Assembly (NCBI GenBank): GCA_937870825.1
Contig: CALMZO010000218.1
Coordinates: 1-64,000, forward strand
Direction of reading: 5' to 3'
DNA length: 64,000 nucleotides
Source: an uncultured Chloroflexota bacterium
Lineage (GTDB): Bacteria; Chloroflexota; Anaerolineae; UBA4142; SHND01
Shown: positions 34,611-44,265 of the stretch, piece after piece
Layout: every line of letters starts with the position of its first letter
Position numbering within the stretch: the stretch's first letter is position 1
Translations under genes and position numbers: made by a program
Notes under the pieces: model-generated
The model's input: the letters and a program-made list of their open reading frames with translations, nothing else
What the model was told of the DNA's origin: nothing
Databases searched by the model: none

Positions 34611-35800
34611 GTTTTCCGCAGCACGAATTCAAACGCGCGCGCGATGCCTTCTGCCGCGCGCCGCGTCGAATACATGTCCGCGCGCGCCATACATTGCGCA
34701 CGCGCATTTCCATCGCGCGCATTCGCCACGCGCTCCAACGCGCGCGTCAACTCATTCACATCCTCCGCGCGAAAAATTTCCCCTGTCTCATTCGGAATCA
34801 CCAAATCCGGCGCGCAGCCCACACGGTCTGAAACGATGCAGCGCAAGCCGTGATGCAGCGCCTCATTCACCACCAAGCCCCACGTCTCGCCGGCGCGCGA
34901 CGGCAGCACAAACGCATCCGCCGCGTGGTAAAAAGGGCTCAGCTGTGTTTGATTTTGAAAACCGACAAAATGCGCGCGCACGCAGGGCGACTCCTTGGCG
35001 AACGCGGACAATGCTGCGCGCAATTCGCCGTCGCCGACGAACACGACATGCGTTTGTGTCCGTTCCGTGACCGCAAAATGTTTCACCGCGCGCAGTACGA
35101 GTTCGGGCGCTTTGCGCGGCGACAATTTTCCCGCAAACAAAAAAACCTTTTCATGCGGCGCAATGCCTAACGCGTGACGCGTCGCGTCACGCCGCGTACC
35201 ATGCGCGGCTTTGTGCAATTGAAACGGCGTCGGGTCCACACAGTACGGCGAAAAAAACAAACGCGCTTCGGGAACGCCCAAGCGCAAAAAATGTTCACGC
35301 GAACGCGCACCGACGTACAACAGCGCGGCAAAGCGCGCATAAAACACGCGCAGCAAACCATCCCGCGCGATTTTTTTCAACGGCGAACGCGTGACTGCGT
35401 GGTCTGTTGTCTCTCCGCGAAACAGCCGTGGAAAACCCGCGCGCCACACTTGCAAAAACGCGTCGCGATGAAAACGCGGACTGTAGCCGACAAGCAGCAC
35501 CGCGTCGGGTTGCACCGCGCGCAGCCGCGCGGCGAGTCCGCGCGCGGTCACCTCCCCGGCGTTCGTCGCGCCGCCGTCCGCCACCCGCGTCAAAAATTTC
35601 GCGTCATAGCCCGACAACAAATCGGTGTCCCACTGGAACGTCGCGCCAAATTCCGCGTCGCGATAACCCGCCACGCTGAAATCCGAACCATACAGCGCGG
35701 TCACCGCGACACCGAATTCCTGCTGCAGCACGCGATACACCGGCGCGTGATACTGAATCGGGTGCGTTTCAATGACGGCGAGACGTTTTGCGAAATTCAT
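34607..35800 (-). CDS. Glycosyltransferase family 4
   Basis: This 397-residue GT-B enzyme starts RLAVIETHPIQYHAPVYRVL, a motif of a GT4 subgroup found in capsule clusters, and has LFAGKLSPRKAPELVLRAV and the donor site PSRAGETWGLVVNEALHHGL near residue 305. The ATG at 35800 is chosen because it overlaps the upstream FkbM gene's stop by 4 bases; a longer frame starts with unrelated sequence. Confidence 0.9.
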   Translation of the reverse strand: MNFAKRLAVIETHPIQYHAPVYRVLQQEFGVAVTALYGSDFSVAGYRDAEFGATFQWDTDLLSGYDAKFLTRVADGGATNAGEVTARGLAARLRAVQPDAVLLVGYSPRFHRDAFLQVWRAGFPRLFRGETTDHAVTRSPLKKIARDGLLRVFYARFAALLYVGARSREHFLRLGVPEARLFFSPYCVDPTPFQLHKAAHGTRRDATRHALGIAPHEKVFLFAGKLSPRKAPELVLRAVKHFAVTERTQTHVVFVGDGELRAALSAFAKESPCVRAHFVGFQNQTQLSPFYHAADAFVLPSRAGETWGLVVNEALHHGLRCIVSDRVGCAPDLVIPNETGEIFRAEDVNELTRALERVANARDGNARAQCMARADMYSTRRAAEGIARAFEFVLRKT

Positions 35801-36660
35801 TTTGTGCGGCGGCGACGCGCCACCAACATTTCCGAACCGCGCGTAATAATTTCGGAAAGCGGCGCGGCGTTGTGCCGCCAATCGCCCATGCGCCAAATTT
35901 CATAACCGCGCGCGACGAGTTCGCGCTGCGCCGCACCGCAGCTCACGCCCGCGCGTTCTTCTGCCCAATCACAAAATTCAAACACCAGCAGCGGCGATTG
36001 CTCCAACAAGTTTGTCGCGCCGCAAAGGACGGCGGCTTCAAATCCTTCCACATCAATTTTCACCACGCGCGCACACGCCGCCTCCGCGCCCAACATTTCA
36101 TCCAACGTCTTGGTTTCGACGTCGAACCCCGCCTGGTGAAACTGCGGCGCAAGCGAACCCATCCCAAATTTTTCCGGCGGCGCATCATAAAAGCGCGCCG
36201 TCCCCGCGCGGTCCGACGCGGCAGCATTCCACGTCGTCACATTGTCCAAATCGTTCCGCGCAATGTTCATGTTCAAGTACGCAAACAGCGTCGGCGACGC
36301 CTCTATCGCAAACACGCGCCCGCCGCGCCGCATCCGCGCCGCCGTCACGGTGAACAAGCCGATGTTTGCGCCGACGTCCACAAAACACGCAGCGGGTCCA
36401 AGCTGCGCGCGCAAAACTTGCAACCCGTCGGGTTCGTACACGCCGTTCCACAAAACATGCTGCGCCATCGGCTCGCGCAAATCGGGCATCACAAATTGAT
36501 TGCCCTGCGCATCCGTCACACAAACATCGCGCGTATTTTTTTCCGTTCGCAGCAGCCACGCTCCCACGCGCAGTTTCCCGCGAAATGGCGGTACGCGCTG
36601 CATCCACGCGCTCCATCGTCTGGCGCGCGGCGACAATTCGCGCGGGACGATTGCACTCAT
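35797..36660 (-). CDS. FkbM family SAM-dependent methyltransferase
   Basis: This 287-residue protein has the FkbM SAM-binding motif CFVDVGANIGLFTVTAARM near residue 100 and later VVKIDVEGFEAAVLCGA, both standard. FkbM proteins O-methylate hydroxyl groups of sugars or polyketides. Here a sugar of the surface polysaccharide is the likely target. The ATG at 36660 overlaps the stop of the upstream GT4 gene (ATGA); an upstream in-frame extension of 81 residues is arginine-rich shadow sequence. Confidence 0.92.
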   Translation of the reverse strand: MSAIVPRELSPRARRWSAWMQRVPPFRGKLRVGAWLLRTEKNTRDVCVTDAQGNQFVMPDLREPMAQHVLWNGVYEPDGLQVLRAQLGPAACFVDVGANIGLFTVTAARMRRGGRVFAIEASPTLFAYLNMNIARNDLDNVTTWNAAASDRAGTARFYDAPPEKFGMGSLAPQFHQAGFDVETKTLDEMLGAEAACARVVKIDVEGFEAAVLCGATNLLEQSPLLVFEFCDWAEERAGVSCGAAQRELVARGYEIWRMGDWRHNAAPLSEIITRGSEMLVARRRRTK

Positions 36661-37799
36661 CCCGCGTCCGTCGTCATGCGCGCGAACACGGGCGCGAATT
36701 GTGTCTCGTAATTCCATTCGTTTAAAATTTTTGCTTGCGCGCGGGCGGCGCGTGCGCCGCGTTCGTCGGCATGTTGAAAAAACCAACGCACCGCCGCGGC
36801 AATTGTCGCCGCGTCCTGCGGATTGCACGCGCGCGCGAACCCGTTTTCTACAAACAGCGCCCGCCAATCCGCCAAATCCGAAACAATGAAATCGAGCCCG
36901 CACGCCAAATAATCAAACGGCTTGTTCGACGCGCCGGTCATCGTCCTTTCATTTGCCGCCGCGCGCGCCATCGGCATCAGCGCCAACCCCACATCACACG
37001 CGCGCGCCAACCTTAACAAATCCGCGCGCGTGGGAACTTGGCCCAGCCATTCCACACGCGCGGAAAGAGCCAACGCACGCGCGCGCGCCAAGACAGTTTC
37101 CACGTAGCCCGCATGTCCAATCGTTTCATACCCGACGATTCGCAAGCAGACGTTTTCAGGCAATTGCGCCAGTGCGTCCAGCACTGTCAGCGGCAAACGC
37201 GACGGCACAACCGACCCGTGATACAACAGCCGAACTTGGATGTCGTCGCGCGCGGGGGGGGGTGAAACTTCGGCGCGCGCAGGACAATTCCACACCGTGT
37301 ACGTTTTCGCGGCGGCATCAAATTGCTGCGCGAAGGTTTGCGCGCGTGCCGCGTTGGGGAATACACACAACGCCGCGCGTTTTGCCAATGCCCCGCGCGC
37401 GCGCAGACACCATTGCGCGAGCCGGCGCGTCGCGTCCGGTGTGTCATGTTCGTGATACACCACACGCACGGATGGAAAAAAACTCGCCACCAGCGCAGCG
37501 GGCGTCGCAAACAAATCCGACGCATACAGCCAATGCGGGCGCACGCGCAGCGTCCACCACAGCACCCACAGTGTAAATTGCAAAAAGTAAAACGCGCGCC
37601 GCCAACCGCGCGCCACATACGGCAACCGTCTCACGCTGATATTCGCCTGTTGCGGAATAGTCAACGCGGCGGTGGCAGAATCTGCAATGTGCAGCACCGT
37701 GACCGTCCAACCTGCGTTCGCAAACAATGCCGCGCTGTGCAGCACCGGCGGATACGCGGCGGAATTGGCATATTGCGCGTAAAGAATGGTGCGTTTCAT
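36657..37799 (-). CDS. Glycosyltransferase family 4
   Basis: This 380-residue GT-B protein begins RTILYAQYANSAAYPPVLHS and has RVVYHEHDTPD near residue 120, LLYHGSVVPSRLPLTVLDAL and ASNKPFDYLACGLDFIVSDL near residue 310. A run of nine G residues (37254-37262) lies within the coding sequence near residue 180 and is read as three prolines; a one-base slip would truncate the donor domain. Both ends overlap neighbours by 4 bases. Confidence 0.9.
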   Translation of the reverse strand: MKRTILYAQYANSAAYPPVLHSAALFANAGWTVTVLHIADSATAALTIPQQANISVRRLPYVARGWRRAFYFLQFTLWVLWWTLRVRPHWLYASDLFATPAALVASFFPSVRVVYHEHDTPDATRRLAQWCLRARGALAKRAALCVFPNAARAQTFAQQFDAAAKTYTVWNCPARAEVSPPPARDDIQVRLLYHGSVVPSRLPLTVLDALAQLPENVCLRIVGYETIGHAGYVETVLARARALALSARVEWLGQVPTRADLLRLARACDVGLALMPMARAAANERTMTGASNKPFDYLACGLDFIVSDLADWRALFVENGFARACNPQDAATIAAAVRWFFQHADERGARAARAQAKILNEWNYETQFAPVFARMTTDAG

Positions 37800-39121
37800 G
37801 CTGGAACGGGACGGAGGAGCGATGCGTACAACCCATACATTTCCTCCGCGACATTTTGCATGGAACGCGGCGGGCGTACGTTTGCGCGCAGTTTTGCCAA
37901 CAGCGCGCGGTCTTGCGCGACACGCGTCAGCGCCTCGCGCCACGCGTCCACATGCAGCGGCGACACCAGCAGACCATTCACGCCGTCTTGGACTTTTTCG
38001 CTGATACCGCCGAGGTTGGAACCAATGACGGGAATGCCTGCCGCGAATGCTTCCAATACCACCAGCGGTCCCGTTTCGAGCCACTGCGACGGGACTGCCA
38101 ACACATCATAGCTTTGCAGCAGCGAAGTCACTTGGTCGTGTGGCACAGGCGACAACAACCGAATGCGCGCATCGCGCGCGATATCGCGACGCAACCGGCG
38201 CGCAAAAGGTGTTTCCCTTTCACTTTGTTCGATGCCGTAAATGTCGAGGGTAAGATTCAACGCGGGTACTTGCGCCAATGCACGCGCCAAAAGGTCAATG
38301 CCTTTGATAGGTTCAAGCCGCCCGAGCGCAATGACTCGCAGCGGCGCAGTTTGATTTGTTTGCAGCGCGGCTGCCGGCGGAATTGCGTGCGGCGAAAAAC
38401 CGTGCGGCGAGAGAAAAATTTTTTCCGATGCAACGTCGTTGCGTAACAACAGCGCGCGGGTCCATTCGCAGAGCGCGACGATGCGGTCAACTTGGCGGAA
38501 CCAGTCGCGAATCATGGTGTGCTGGCGCGCGACGAGCTCGCGCATTTGCAATGCCGTTCCCACGCGCGGAACACCTTTTCCCCACGCGACGAGCGAGGGG
38601 GGGATGCGCGCCAACAGGTGGGCAAGTGCAATCGGCGCGCCTAAACTGTGCAAGCGACAATGCGTGCAGCGGTCTGTGTCTAACCAACCATCACACACCT
38701 GGTGTCCCCAACGCATCAAACCGCTTCGCAAACAACTCACCGTCGGCGTATGATACGTGAACACAACCGGCAATCCGCGCGCGTGTGCGGCGTCGACCCA
38801 CAACGGCGAGACGATGCGCGTGAACGCGTGCAAATGTACCACCTGCGGCTGCCGTGCGTCCAAAATTTCGCCGAACGTTCGCGCTGCCGCGACATCGCCT
38901 TCGCCGTACAATTGATGAATGCCGTGGATGTGGTTGTCCACCGCAAGCCGTTCGACCGCGGTGGCGCGATGGTTGTACGCCGCGCGTCCCGTGCCCGGCG
39001 CGACGATTGCACTTTGAATTCCAAACGCGCGCAAATGTTCCGCCAATTGCTCGACATAGATTTCGGTGCCGCCAACCGGGTCAGGATAGTACGTGTACGG
39101 CACATGAATGACTTGAAACAT
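37796..39121 (-). CDS. Glycosyltransferase family 4
   Basis: This 441-residue GT-B enzyme has the glycine-rich acceptor motif DPVGGTEIYVEQLAEHLRAF at the start, LHAFTRIVSPLWVDAAHARG, and the C-terminal VIALGRLEPIKGIDLLARAL and PSQWLETGPLVVLEAFAAGI near residue 350. The central CDGWLDTDRCTHCRLHSLG stretch with clustered cysteines is known in several large GT4 proteins and may bind a metal. The ATG at 39121 gives a 1-base gap to the upstream GT2 gene. Confidence 0.92.
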   Translation of the reverse strand: MFQVIHVPYTYYPDPVGGTEIYVEQLAEHLRAFGIQSAIVAPGTGRAAYNHRATAVERLAVDNHIHGIHQLYGEGDVAAARTFGEILDARQPQVVHLHAFTRIVSPLWVDAAHARGLPVVFTYHTPTVSCLRSGLMRWGHQVCDGWLDTDRCTHCRLHSLGAPIALAHLLARIPPSLVAWGKGVPRVGTALQMRELVARQHTMIRDWFRQVDRIVALCEWTRALLLRNDVASEKIFLSPHGFSPHAIPPAAALQTNQTAPLRVIALGRLEPIKGIDLLARALAQVPALNLTLDIYGIEQSERETPFARRLRRDIARDARIRLLSPVPHDQVTSLLQSYDVLAVPSQWLETGPLVVLEAFAAGIPVIGSNLGGISEKVQDGVNGLLVSPLHVDAWREALTRVAQDRALLAKLRANVRPPRSMQNVAEEMYGLYASLLRPVPA

Positions 39122-39122
39122 G

Positions 39123-40112
39123 TCAGCGCGGCGCATTGGCATGAAGCGGTTCTTTGGGCGCGCGTCCGATGGCGGTTAACCACGCGTGCTTGGCTTGGCG
39201 ATACCGCGCGGCAATCGCTTCGGCGCGCGGATAGCCCAAGACGCGTGCAAGCACATGCAACGCGCGCGGCGCGGATGGTGCATAACGCGGCTCCAATTTC
39301 AAAACGGCACGGTACGCGTTGAAAAACGTTGCGCGGTCCACCGCATAACTCATGCGCGCGATGTTGCCATACACTTGGACCAGTGCGGCATGTCGTGCGG
39401 GCGAGATGCCGTCCCGCGCCCGCCACCATTCCTCCACCTGCTGCGCGCTGCGCAAACAATCTTGAACAAATTCCGCGCGCCGCCGCGAAATTTGATTCCC
39501 GTGCATTCGGTACAAGCCCGCGACACCGGGCACGTAGACAAAGTGTGCGCCGTGCAGCGCACAATCCAACACAAATCGCGCGTCCTGAATAATCGGCAAA
39601 TCGGTGCGAAATGCGCCGACGCGTTCGACGATGGGGCGGCGAAACACGTACGCGTGAAAGGCGACGAAAAAACCGCGCAGCAATTCCAACTCGGGCGCGC
39701 CGCGCAATTCGTTCGCCACAATTGGTCCCGGCACAGGTTCGCCGTTTTTCCCGTTCATCAGATATTGCCAATCGCCGTACACCACATCCGCGCCTGTTTT
39801 TTCCAGTTCCGCGATTTGACGCGGCAATTTGTTTTCCACCAACATATCGTCCGCGTCCAGAAACTGAATAAACTCACCGCGCGCGGCATGCAGTCCTGCA
39901 TTGCGCGCGTGACTCGCGCCGAGATGCGCCGTGCGAATGTATTCGACCATTGGAAATTCGCGCGTCACGATTTCGCCGCTCGCGTCCGTCGAACCATCGT
40001 CAATCAAAATCACCTGCAGCTCGACGCCGCGCTGTGCGAACGCACTCGCTAACGTTTGACGCAAAAACGGCGCGGCGTTGTGACACGGAATAATGACGGA
40101 AACGAGTGACAT
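39123..40112 (-). CDS. Glycosyltransferase family 2
   Basis: This 329-residue GT-A protein has VSVIIPCHNAAPFLRQTLAS, ILIDDGSTDAS near residue 37 and the DXD-like QFLDADDML near residue 88. The C-terminal third is helical and resembles the tails of the neighbouring GT2 proteins. The ATG at 40112 is chosen because the upstream extension has no GT2 features and would overlap the next gene. Sugar specificity unknown. Confidence 0.92.
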   Translation of the reverse strand: MSLVSVIIPCHNAAPFLRQTLASAFAQRGVELQVILIDDGSTDASGEIVTREFPMVEYIRTAHLGASHARNAGLHAARGEFIQFLDADDMLVENKLPRQIAELEKTGADVVYGDWQYLMNGKNGEPVPGPIVANELRGAPELELLRGFFVAFHAYVFRRPIVERVGAFRTDLPIIQDARFVLDCALHGAHFVYVPGVAGLYRMHGNQISRRRAEFVQDCLRSAQQVEEWWRARDGISPARHAALVQVYGNIARMSYAVDRATFFNAYRAVLKLEPRYAPSAPRALHVLARVLGYPRAEAIAARYRQAKHAWLTAIGRAPKEPLHANAPR

Positions 40113-40113
40113 G

Positions 40114-41040
40114 TTAGGGCGCGCGCAAAATTTTGTTTTGCGCGGCACGGGGAAGGAGCAACCGCGCCAGCAACTGACGCGCAACGCGCGAGAACAGGAC
40201 CGACGGATTCCACAACATCGCGTCGCGCAGCGCGTTCCAACCGGCGCGCGAATCACGCTGCTGCGCGCGTTTCAATCCCTCGGCGCAAATTTCGCGCGCC
40301 ATCATGGCGCGGAGTCCCCAAAACAGTTGCGCGCGTTCCCGCACGCTCTCGCGTCCCCAATGGCGCGCAATCACTTGCATCACCGCGCGCAGTGCCGCAT
40401 GTTCCGCATGTTGACTTTTCGCGTCGCCATGCAAACGCATTTGCGCCAAACAGTTTGGAATGTAATGCAATTCAAACTGCCGGCGCATTCGCAGCCACAA
40501 ATCCAAATCCATCCCATAACGCAGCGAGACATCCAAGCCGCCCACTGCCGCGAACGCGCCGCGCGTAAAAAAAACGCTCGGCTGCGGCAGATACTTGTCG
40601 GCGTCATAATGCAGCAAATCACGAAACGTGTACGCCGCTGCGCGCACATAAAACAATTCGCGCGACCCGTCGGCATTGATAAAAATACCGTCGCCTGCGA
40701 CAAAATCGCATTCGCGATGTTGTGCAAAATACGCGCCGATGGTTTGCAGCGCGTTCGGCAGCAGCACATCGTCGGAATTGAGCCAGCCGAAAATTTCACC
40801 CGTCGCGCGCGCGAACCCGCGATTCAACGCGTCCGATTGTCCCGCGTCGCGTTCGCTCGTCCAATACGCGAAATGGTTTTCATACCGCCGCAAGATTTCG
40901 ACGCTGCCATCCGTACTGCCGCCGTCGAACACCATATATTCGAGATTGGGATAGTTTTGCGCGAGAACGGACTGTATGGTCGCTTCGAGGAACGCGGCTT
41001 GATTGTATGAAGGTGTGACGAGGGAAATGCGCGGGAGCAT
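40114..41040 (-). CDS. Glycosyltransferase family 2
   Basis: This 308-residue GT-A protein has RISLVTPSYNQAAFLEATIQ, the VFDGGSTDGSVEILRRY motif near residue 40 and GWLNSDDVLLPNAL near 88. The SerAsp-Asp variant of the DXD motif is common in this subgroup, which adds sugars during capsule or O-antigen synthesis. The gene lies 2 bases from the next GT2 gene, in the coupled run of glycosyltransferases. Confidence 0.92.
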   Translation of the reverse strand: MLPRISLVTPSYNQAAFLEATIQSVLAQNYPNLEYMVFDGGSTDGSVEILRRYENHFAYWTSERDAGQSDALNRGFARATGEIFGWLNSDDVLLPNALQTIGAYFAQHRECDFVAGDGIFINADGSRELFYVRAAAYTFRDLLHYDADKYLPQPSVFFTRGAFAAVGGLDVSLRYGMDLDLWLRMRRQFELHYIPNCLAQMRLHGDAKSQHAEHAALRAVMQVIARHWGRESVRERAQLFWGLRAMMAREICAEGLKRAQQRDSRAGWNALRDAMLWNPSVLFSRVARQLLARLLLPRAAQNKILRAP

Positions 41041-41042
41041 GG

Positions 41043-41990
41043 CTATTTCAAAATCGTTTTCAACCGCGCGTAAGCGCGCGGACTGTAGGACGCGGCGTAG
41101 CGGCGCAACAGTCCCGCATTCGCCATCACGCGCGGCGACAACCGCGCGGCGCGCGCAAAACACCGCTGCGCGTCGGGGTACATTTCATTCGCAAAATACT
41201 TGTCGCCCAGGCGCGCAAAATGCGTCGCGTAAATTTTGGATTTCCATTTCGCTTTGTCCGCCGCGTGGTCCGATTCGGTGAATGCTTGGTCGAGCAAATG
41301 CAAAATCGTTTTTTCTTCGCGGTAATCGCGCACCATCGCGCGGTGCATGTTGCTTGTGTGCAAGCGATAGTCCGCCAACACGTCCTTTACAAAATACAGC
41401 GGATACGTCCGCGCCACGCGCAAGGTGAGATACCAATCGGAAAACCCCAAGTCGGAGGGAATCGGCAAAATTTTCGCCCACGCGGCGCGGCGCGCAATGA
41501 CGGTCGGCGACGGAATAAAATTTTCTTGGAGCAATGCGAGATATTCATCGCCATAAAAATCGCGTCCGCCGTGCCGCCGATCAATGCGCGGATGCCGGAC
41601 GATGCCCTGTTCGTCAATCAACGCCGCGTCGCCGTACACCAGTCCCACGTCGGGATACGTTTTAAAAATCGGGAGCACGCGTTCCATTAAGTACGGGCGA
41701 TGTTTGTCGTCGGAATCAATGCGCGCGATAAAATCACCGCGTGCGCGCAACAGACCTTCGTTGAACGTGGCGACGTGTCCCATATTTTGCGAGTGACGGA
41801 TGTACGTCAAACGCGAATCCGCGAACTCGCGAACAATTTCGCGCGTGTCGTCGCTTGACGCGTCGTCCACCACAATCACTTCGTACCGGTCTGTCGCCGT
41901 TTGTGAAAAAATCGCGCGCAAACAGTCGCGCAAATACGCGGCGACATTGTAGGTGGGTACGACAAAGCTCACGCGGGGCTGATTCATCAT
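41043..41990 (-). CDS. Glycosyltransferase family 2 (tandem paralogue)
   Basis: This 315-residue GT-A protein has VSFVVPTYNVAAYLRDCLRA, VIVVDDASSDDTREIV and the metal motif ARIDSDDKHRPYL near residue 93. The C-terminal 60 residues (GDKYFANEMYPDAQRCFARA) look like a single TPR-like helix pair and match the tail of the neighbouring gene at 41991-42980, with which it also shares HRPYL/FRPDF and loop sequences, so the two are duplicates. Confidence 0.92.
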   Translation of the reverse strand: MMNQPRVSFVVPTYNVAAYLRDCLRAIFSQTATDRYEVIVVDDASSDDTREIVREFADSRLTYIRHSQNMGHVATFNEGLLRARGDFIARIDSDDKHRPYLMERVLPIFKTYPDVGLVYGDAALIDEQGIVRHPRIDRRHGGRDFYGDEYLALLQENFIPSPTVIARRAAWAKILPIPSDLGFSDWYLTLRVARTYPLYFVKDVLADYRLHTSNMHRAMVRDYREEKTILHLLDQAFTESDHAADKAKWKSKIYATHFARLGDKYFANEMYPDAQRCFARAARLSPRVMANAGLLRRYAASYSPRAYARLKTILK

Positions 41991-42980
41991 TTATTGCATG
42001 GGTGCGAGCCAATTGCGCACACGACTCTTGACTCGCGCGTATCGCGTTTCCCCCAGGGCTGTGCCAATCAAGCGATGCAGTCCGCCGTTGCGCAAAAATT
42101 GGCGCGGCTGCCAACGCAAGGCATAGAGATAGCAGCGCCGCGCATCGGGAAATTTGCCGTCGCTAAAATAACTGTCACCGAGTTGCAGATACGCTTTGCC
42201 ATACGCGCGCGGTTTCAAACCGGGTTGCCTCAGCGCGTCGGATTCTGCAAACGCATGGTCCAGAATTTGGATAATCGTACGTTCCTGCGCATGTCCGACG
42301 AGCGGCTGGGTGTGCAAATTCTGCGGATGAATTCGATAATCGGCAAGGGTACGCGGAATATAGTACACGTCATGGTAACGCGCCAAACGCAAATTCAAAA
42401 ACCATTCGGTGGTGGTGAAACGCCCTTCAACATACGCGGGAAAGGGCGCCTCCGCGCGCGCCAAATCCCCGCGCATCAAACGCGCCGTTGCGGACGAAGG
42501 GCTCGACATGAGCATCAAAACAAACTCGTTTCCAAAAAACGCGCGTCCGTGATGCAATCGCCGCGCGTGATGATTTTCCCACGGGTCTTGATACACCTGA
42601 CCCGCCTCGTCCATCGCCGCGACATCGCCGTACACCATCGCCAGATTGGGATGCGCTGAAAAAATCGGCAAAGTCATTTCTAAAAAGTCGGGGCGAAACC
42701 GGTCATCCGCATCCAATTGCGCGATATAGATGCCCCGCGTCAAGGTCAGCGCGCGCGAGATGGTTGCCGCGTTGCCCTGATTTTTAGCATTGCGTACATA
42801 CGTAACCCGCGCGTTTCCACAGGCGCGCACCATCTCGCCCGTGTTATCGCCGGAGGCATCATCCACGACAATGACCTCGTACTCGACGGGCATGGTCTGG
42901 TGAAAGATACTGGCGAGCCCTTCGGCAATAAACCGCGCATGGTTGTAACTTGGGAGGATAAAACTAACCAGCGGTTGCAT
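41991..42980 (-). CDS. Glycosyltransferase family 2 (tandem paralogue)
   Basis: This 329-residue GT-A protein has VSFILPSYNHARFIAEGLAS, VIVVDDASGDNTGEMV and AQLDADDRFRPDF near residue 93, and a TPR-like tail (GDSYFSDGKFPDARRCYLYA) shared with the gene at 41043. It overlaps the aminotransferase stop by one base (TAATG), a sign of coupled translation. Sugar specificity unknown. Confidence 0.92.
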   Translation of the reverse strand: MQPLVSFILPSYNHARFIAEGLASIFHQTMPVEYEVIVVDDASGDNTGEMVRACGNARVTYVRNAKNQGNAATISRALTLTRGIYIAQLDADDRFRPDFLEMTLPIFSAHPNLAMVYGDVAAMDEAGQVYQDPWENHHARRLHHGRAFFGNEFVLMLMSSPSSATARLMRGDLARAEAPFPAYVEGRFTTTEWFLNLRLARYHDVYYIPRTLADYRIHPQNLHTQPLVGHAQERTIIQILDHAFAESDALRQPGLKPRAYGKAYLQLGDSYFSDGKFPDARRCYLYALRWQPRQFLRNGGLHRLIGTALGETRYARVKSRVRNWLAPMQ

Positions 42981-44212
42981 TACACGGGAACGGAAAAGAG
43001 AGCGGGCGCGCGCTGTCGTTCATTCCACGTCCGCGCAAATTCCGTATGCTGCTCTGTCACCAGACGCAACAACTGACAAATCGCGCGAATGTCGTCGCCG
43101 GACACCGCCGTTCCTGTCGGCAGCACCAAGACGCGCGCGACCATGTTTTCCGTAACGGGCAGCCGGCGATGCGTCATGGGATACAGCGAACGATACGGCT
43201 CCATCCGATGAACGCCCGGAAAAAAGTAGCGACGCGCGCGCACATTTTCTGCCCACAACATCTCGAGCAGTTGGTCGCGCGTCACGCCCGTTTCTGCCGC
43301 GTCAATGTCCAACACCACATATTGATAATTCGCGCGTTCGCCCGCGTCATACGGCAATACGCGCACCCCGCGCACGCCAGCCAGTTCTGCATTGTACTGT
43401 TGATAGTGCGCGCAATTGACCGCAATAAATTCGTCGAGCGATTCGAGGCCCGTCAGTCCCATCGCCGCGCTGACTTCGCTCATCTTGCCGTTCGTGCCGA
43501 CGTATACCACATTGTCATAGCCCGCGAAGCCGAAATTTTTCATCAAGCGCAGTTTCGCCGCGAGTTCGTCGTCATTCGTCACGACCGCGCCGCCTTCCAA
43601 CGTATTGAAAAATTTGGTCGCGTGAAAAGAAAACACTTCGGCATCGCCAAAATTGCCAACCATTTTTCCCTTGTGCGTCGAGGCGAACGCGTGTGCCGCA
43701 TCGTACAACACGCGCAAATTGTGACGACGCGCGAGGGACTGGATCGCGTCGGTGTCGCACGCGCGTCCCCACAAGTGGACGCCGATAATGCCTGTGGTGC
43801 GCGGTGTGAGCAACTCTTCAATGCGGCGCGGGGCGAGGGTCAACGTGTCGGGGTCAATGTCACAGAATACCGGCGTGATTTGCTGCCACTGCAGCGCGTG
43901 CGCGGTGGCGACAAAGGTCATGGACGGCACAACCACCTCGCCCGTCATGCCGAGCGCGCGAATCGCAATTTCGAGCGCGACCGTCGCATTGCACATCGCG
44001 ACACAATGTTTCACGCCAATCATGCGCGCGATGCGTTCTTCAAATTCTTGAACGTACGGACCCGCGTTCGTGAGCCAGCGTTCGTCGAGAATGTGATTGA
44101 TGCGTTCGAGCAAACGCGCGCGGTCGCCGATGTTTGGTCGTCCGACATGTAACGGTTCTGCAAAGGCGGGCGCGCCGCCAAACAGCGCGAGTTGAGAGAG
44201 TGTGTGTTTCAA
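42980..44212 (-). CDS. DegT/DnrJ/EryC1-family sugar aminotransferase
   Basis: This 410-residue PLP enzyme has GVKHCVAMCNATVALEIAIR near residue 70, the PLP-phosphate region YDAAHAFAST, and the catalytic lysine in SFHATKFFNTLEGGAVVT near residue 200. It makes a nucleotide amino sugar. The adjacent sugar formyltransferase suggests a 4-amino or 3-amino-dideoxy sugar that is then N-formylated. No ATG is available; a TTG at 44212 (MKHTLSQLALFGG) is used because the upstream frame runs through a perfect hairpin and then into the formyltransferase gene. Confidence 0.88.
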   Translation of the reverse strand: MKHTLSQLALFGGAPAFAEPLHVGRPNIGDRARLLERINHILDERWLTNAGPYVQEFEERIARMIGVKHCVAMCNATVALEIAIRALGMTGEVVVPSMTFVATAHALQWQQITPVFCDIDPDTLTLAPRRIEELLTPRTTGIIGVHLWGRACDTDAIQSLARRHNLRVLYDAAHAFASTHKGKMVGNFGDAEVFSFHATKFFNTLEGGAVVTNDDELAAKLRLMKNFGFAGYDNVVYVGTNGKMSEVSAAMGLTGLESLDEFIAVNCAHYQQYNAELAGVRGVRVLPYDAGERANYQYVVLDIDAAETGVTRDQLLEMLWAENVRARRYFFPGVHRMEPYRSLYPMTHRRLPVTENMVARVLVLPTGTAVSGDDIRAICQLLRLVTEQHTEFARTWNERQRAPALFSVPV

Positions 44213-44265
44213 AAAAATTTTTGTAATAACGACTTGGTCATTAGAACGACAAGTCGTTATTACAA
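44211..44265 (-). terminator. Strong hairpin with T-run between the formyltransferase and aminotransferase genes
   Basis: A perfect 16-bp inverted repeat (44221-44236 with 44250-44265) has a 13-base loop and is followed on the minus strand by AAAAA and seven T. The formyltransferase TAA is in the first arm and the aminotransferase TTG start follows the T-run. It could work as an attenuating terminator inside the operon. Confidence 0.65.

Noticed and set aside
37323-38111. Long + strand frames across the glycosyltransferase region
   Set aside because: They show Arg-rich, low-complexity translations typical of the complement of GCG/CGC-rich genes; the minus strand has complete GT motifs and tightly overlapping gene ends.
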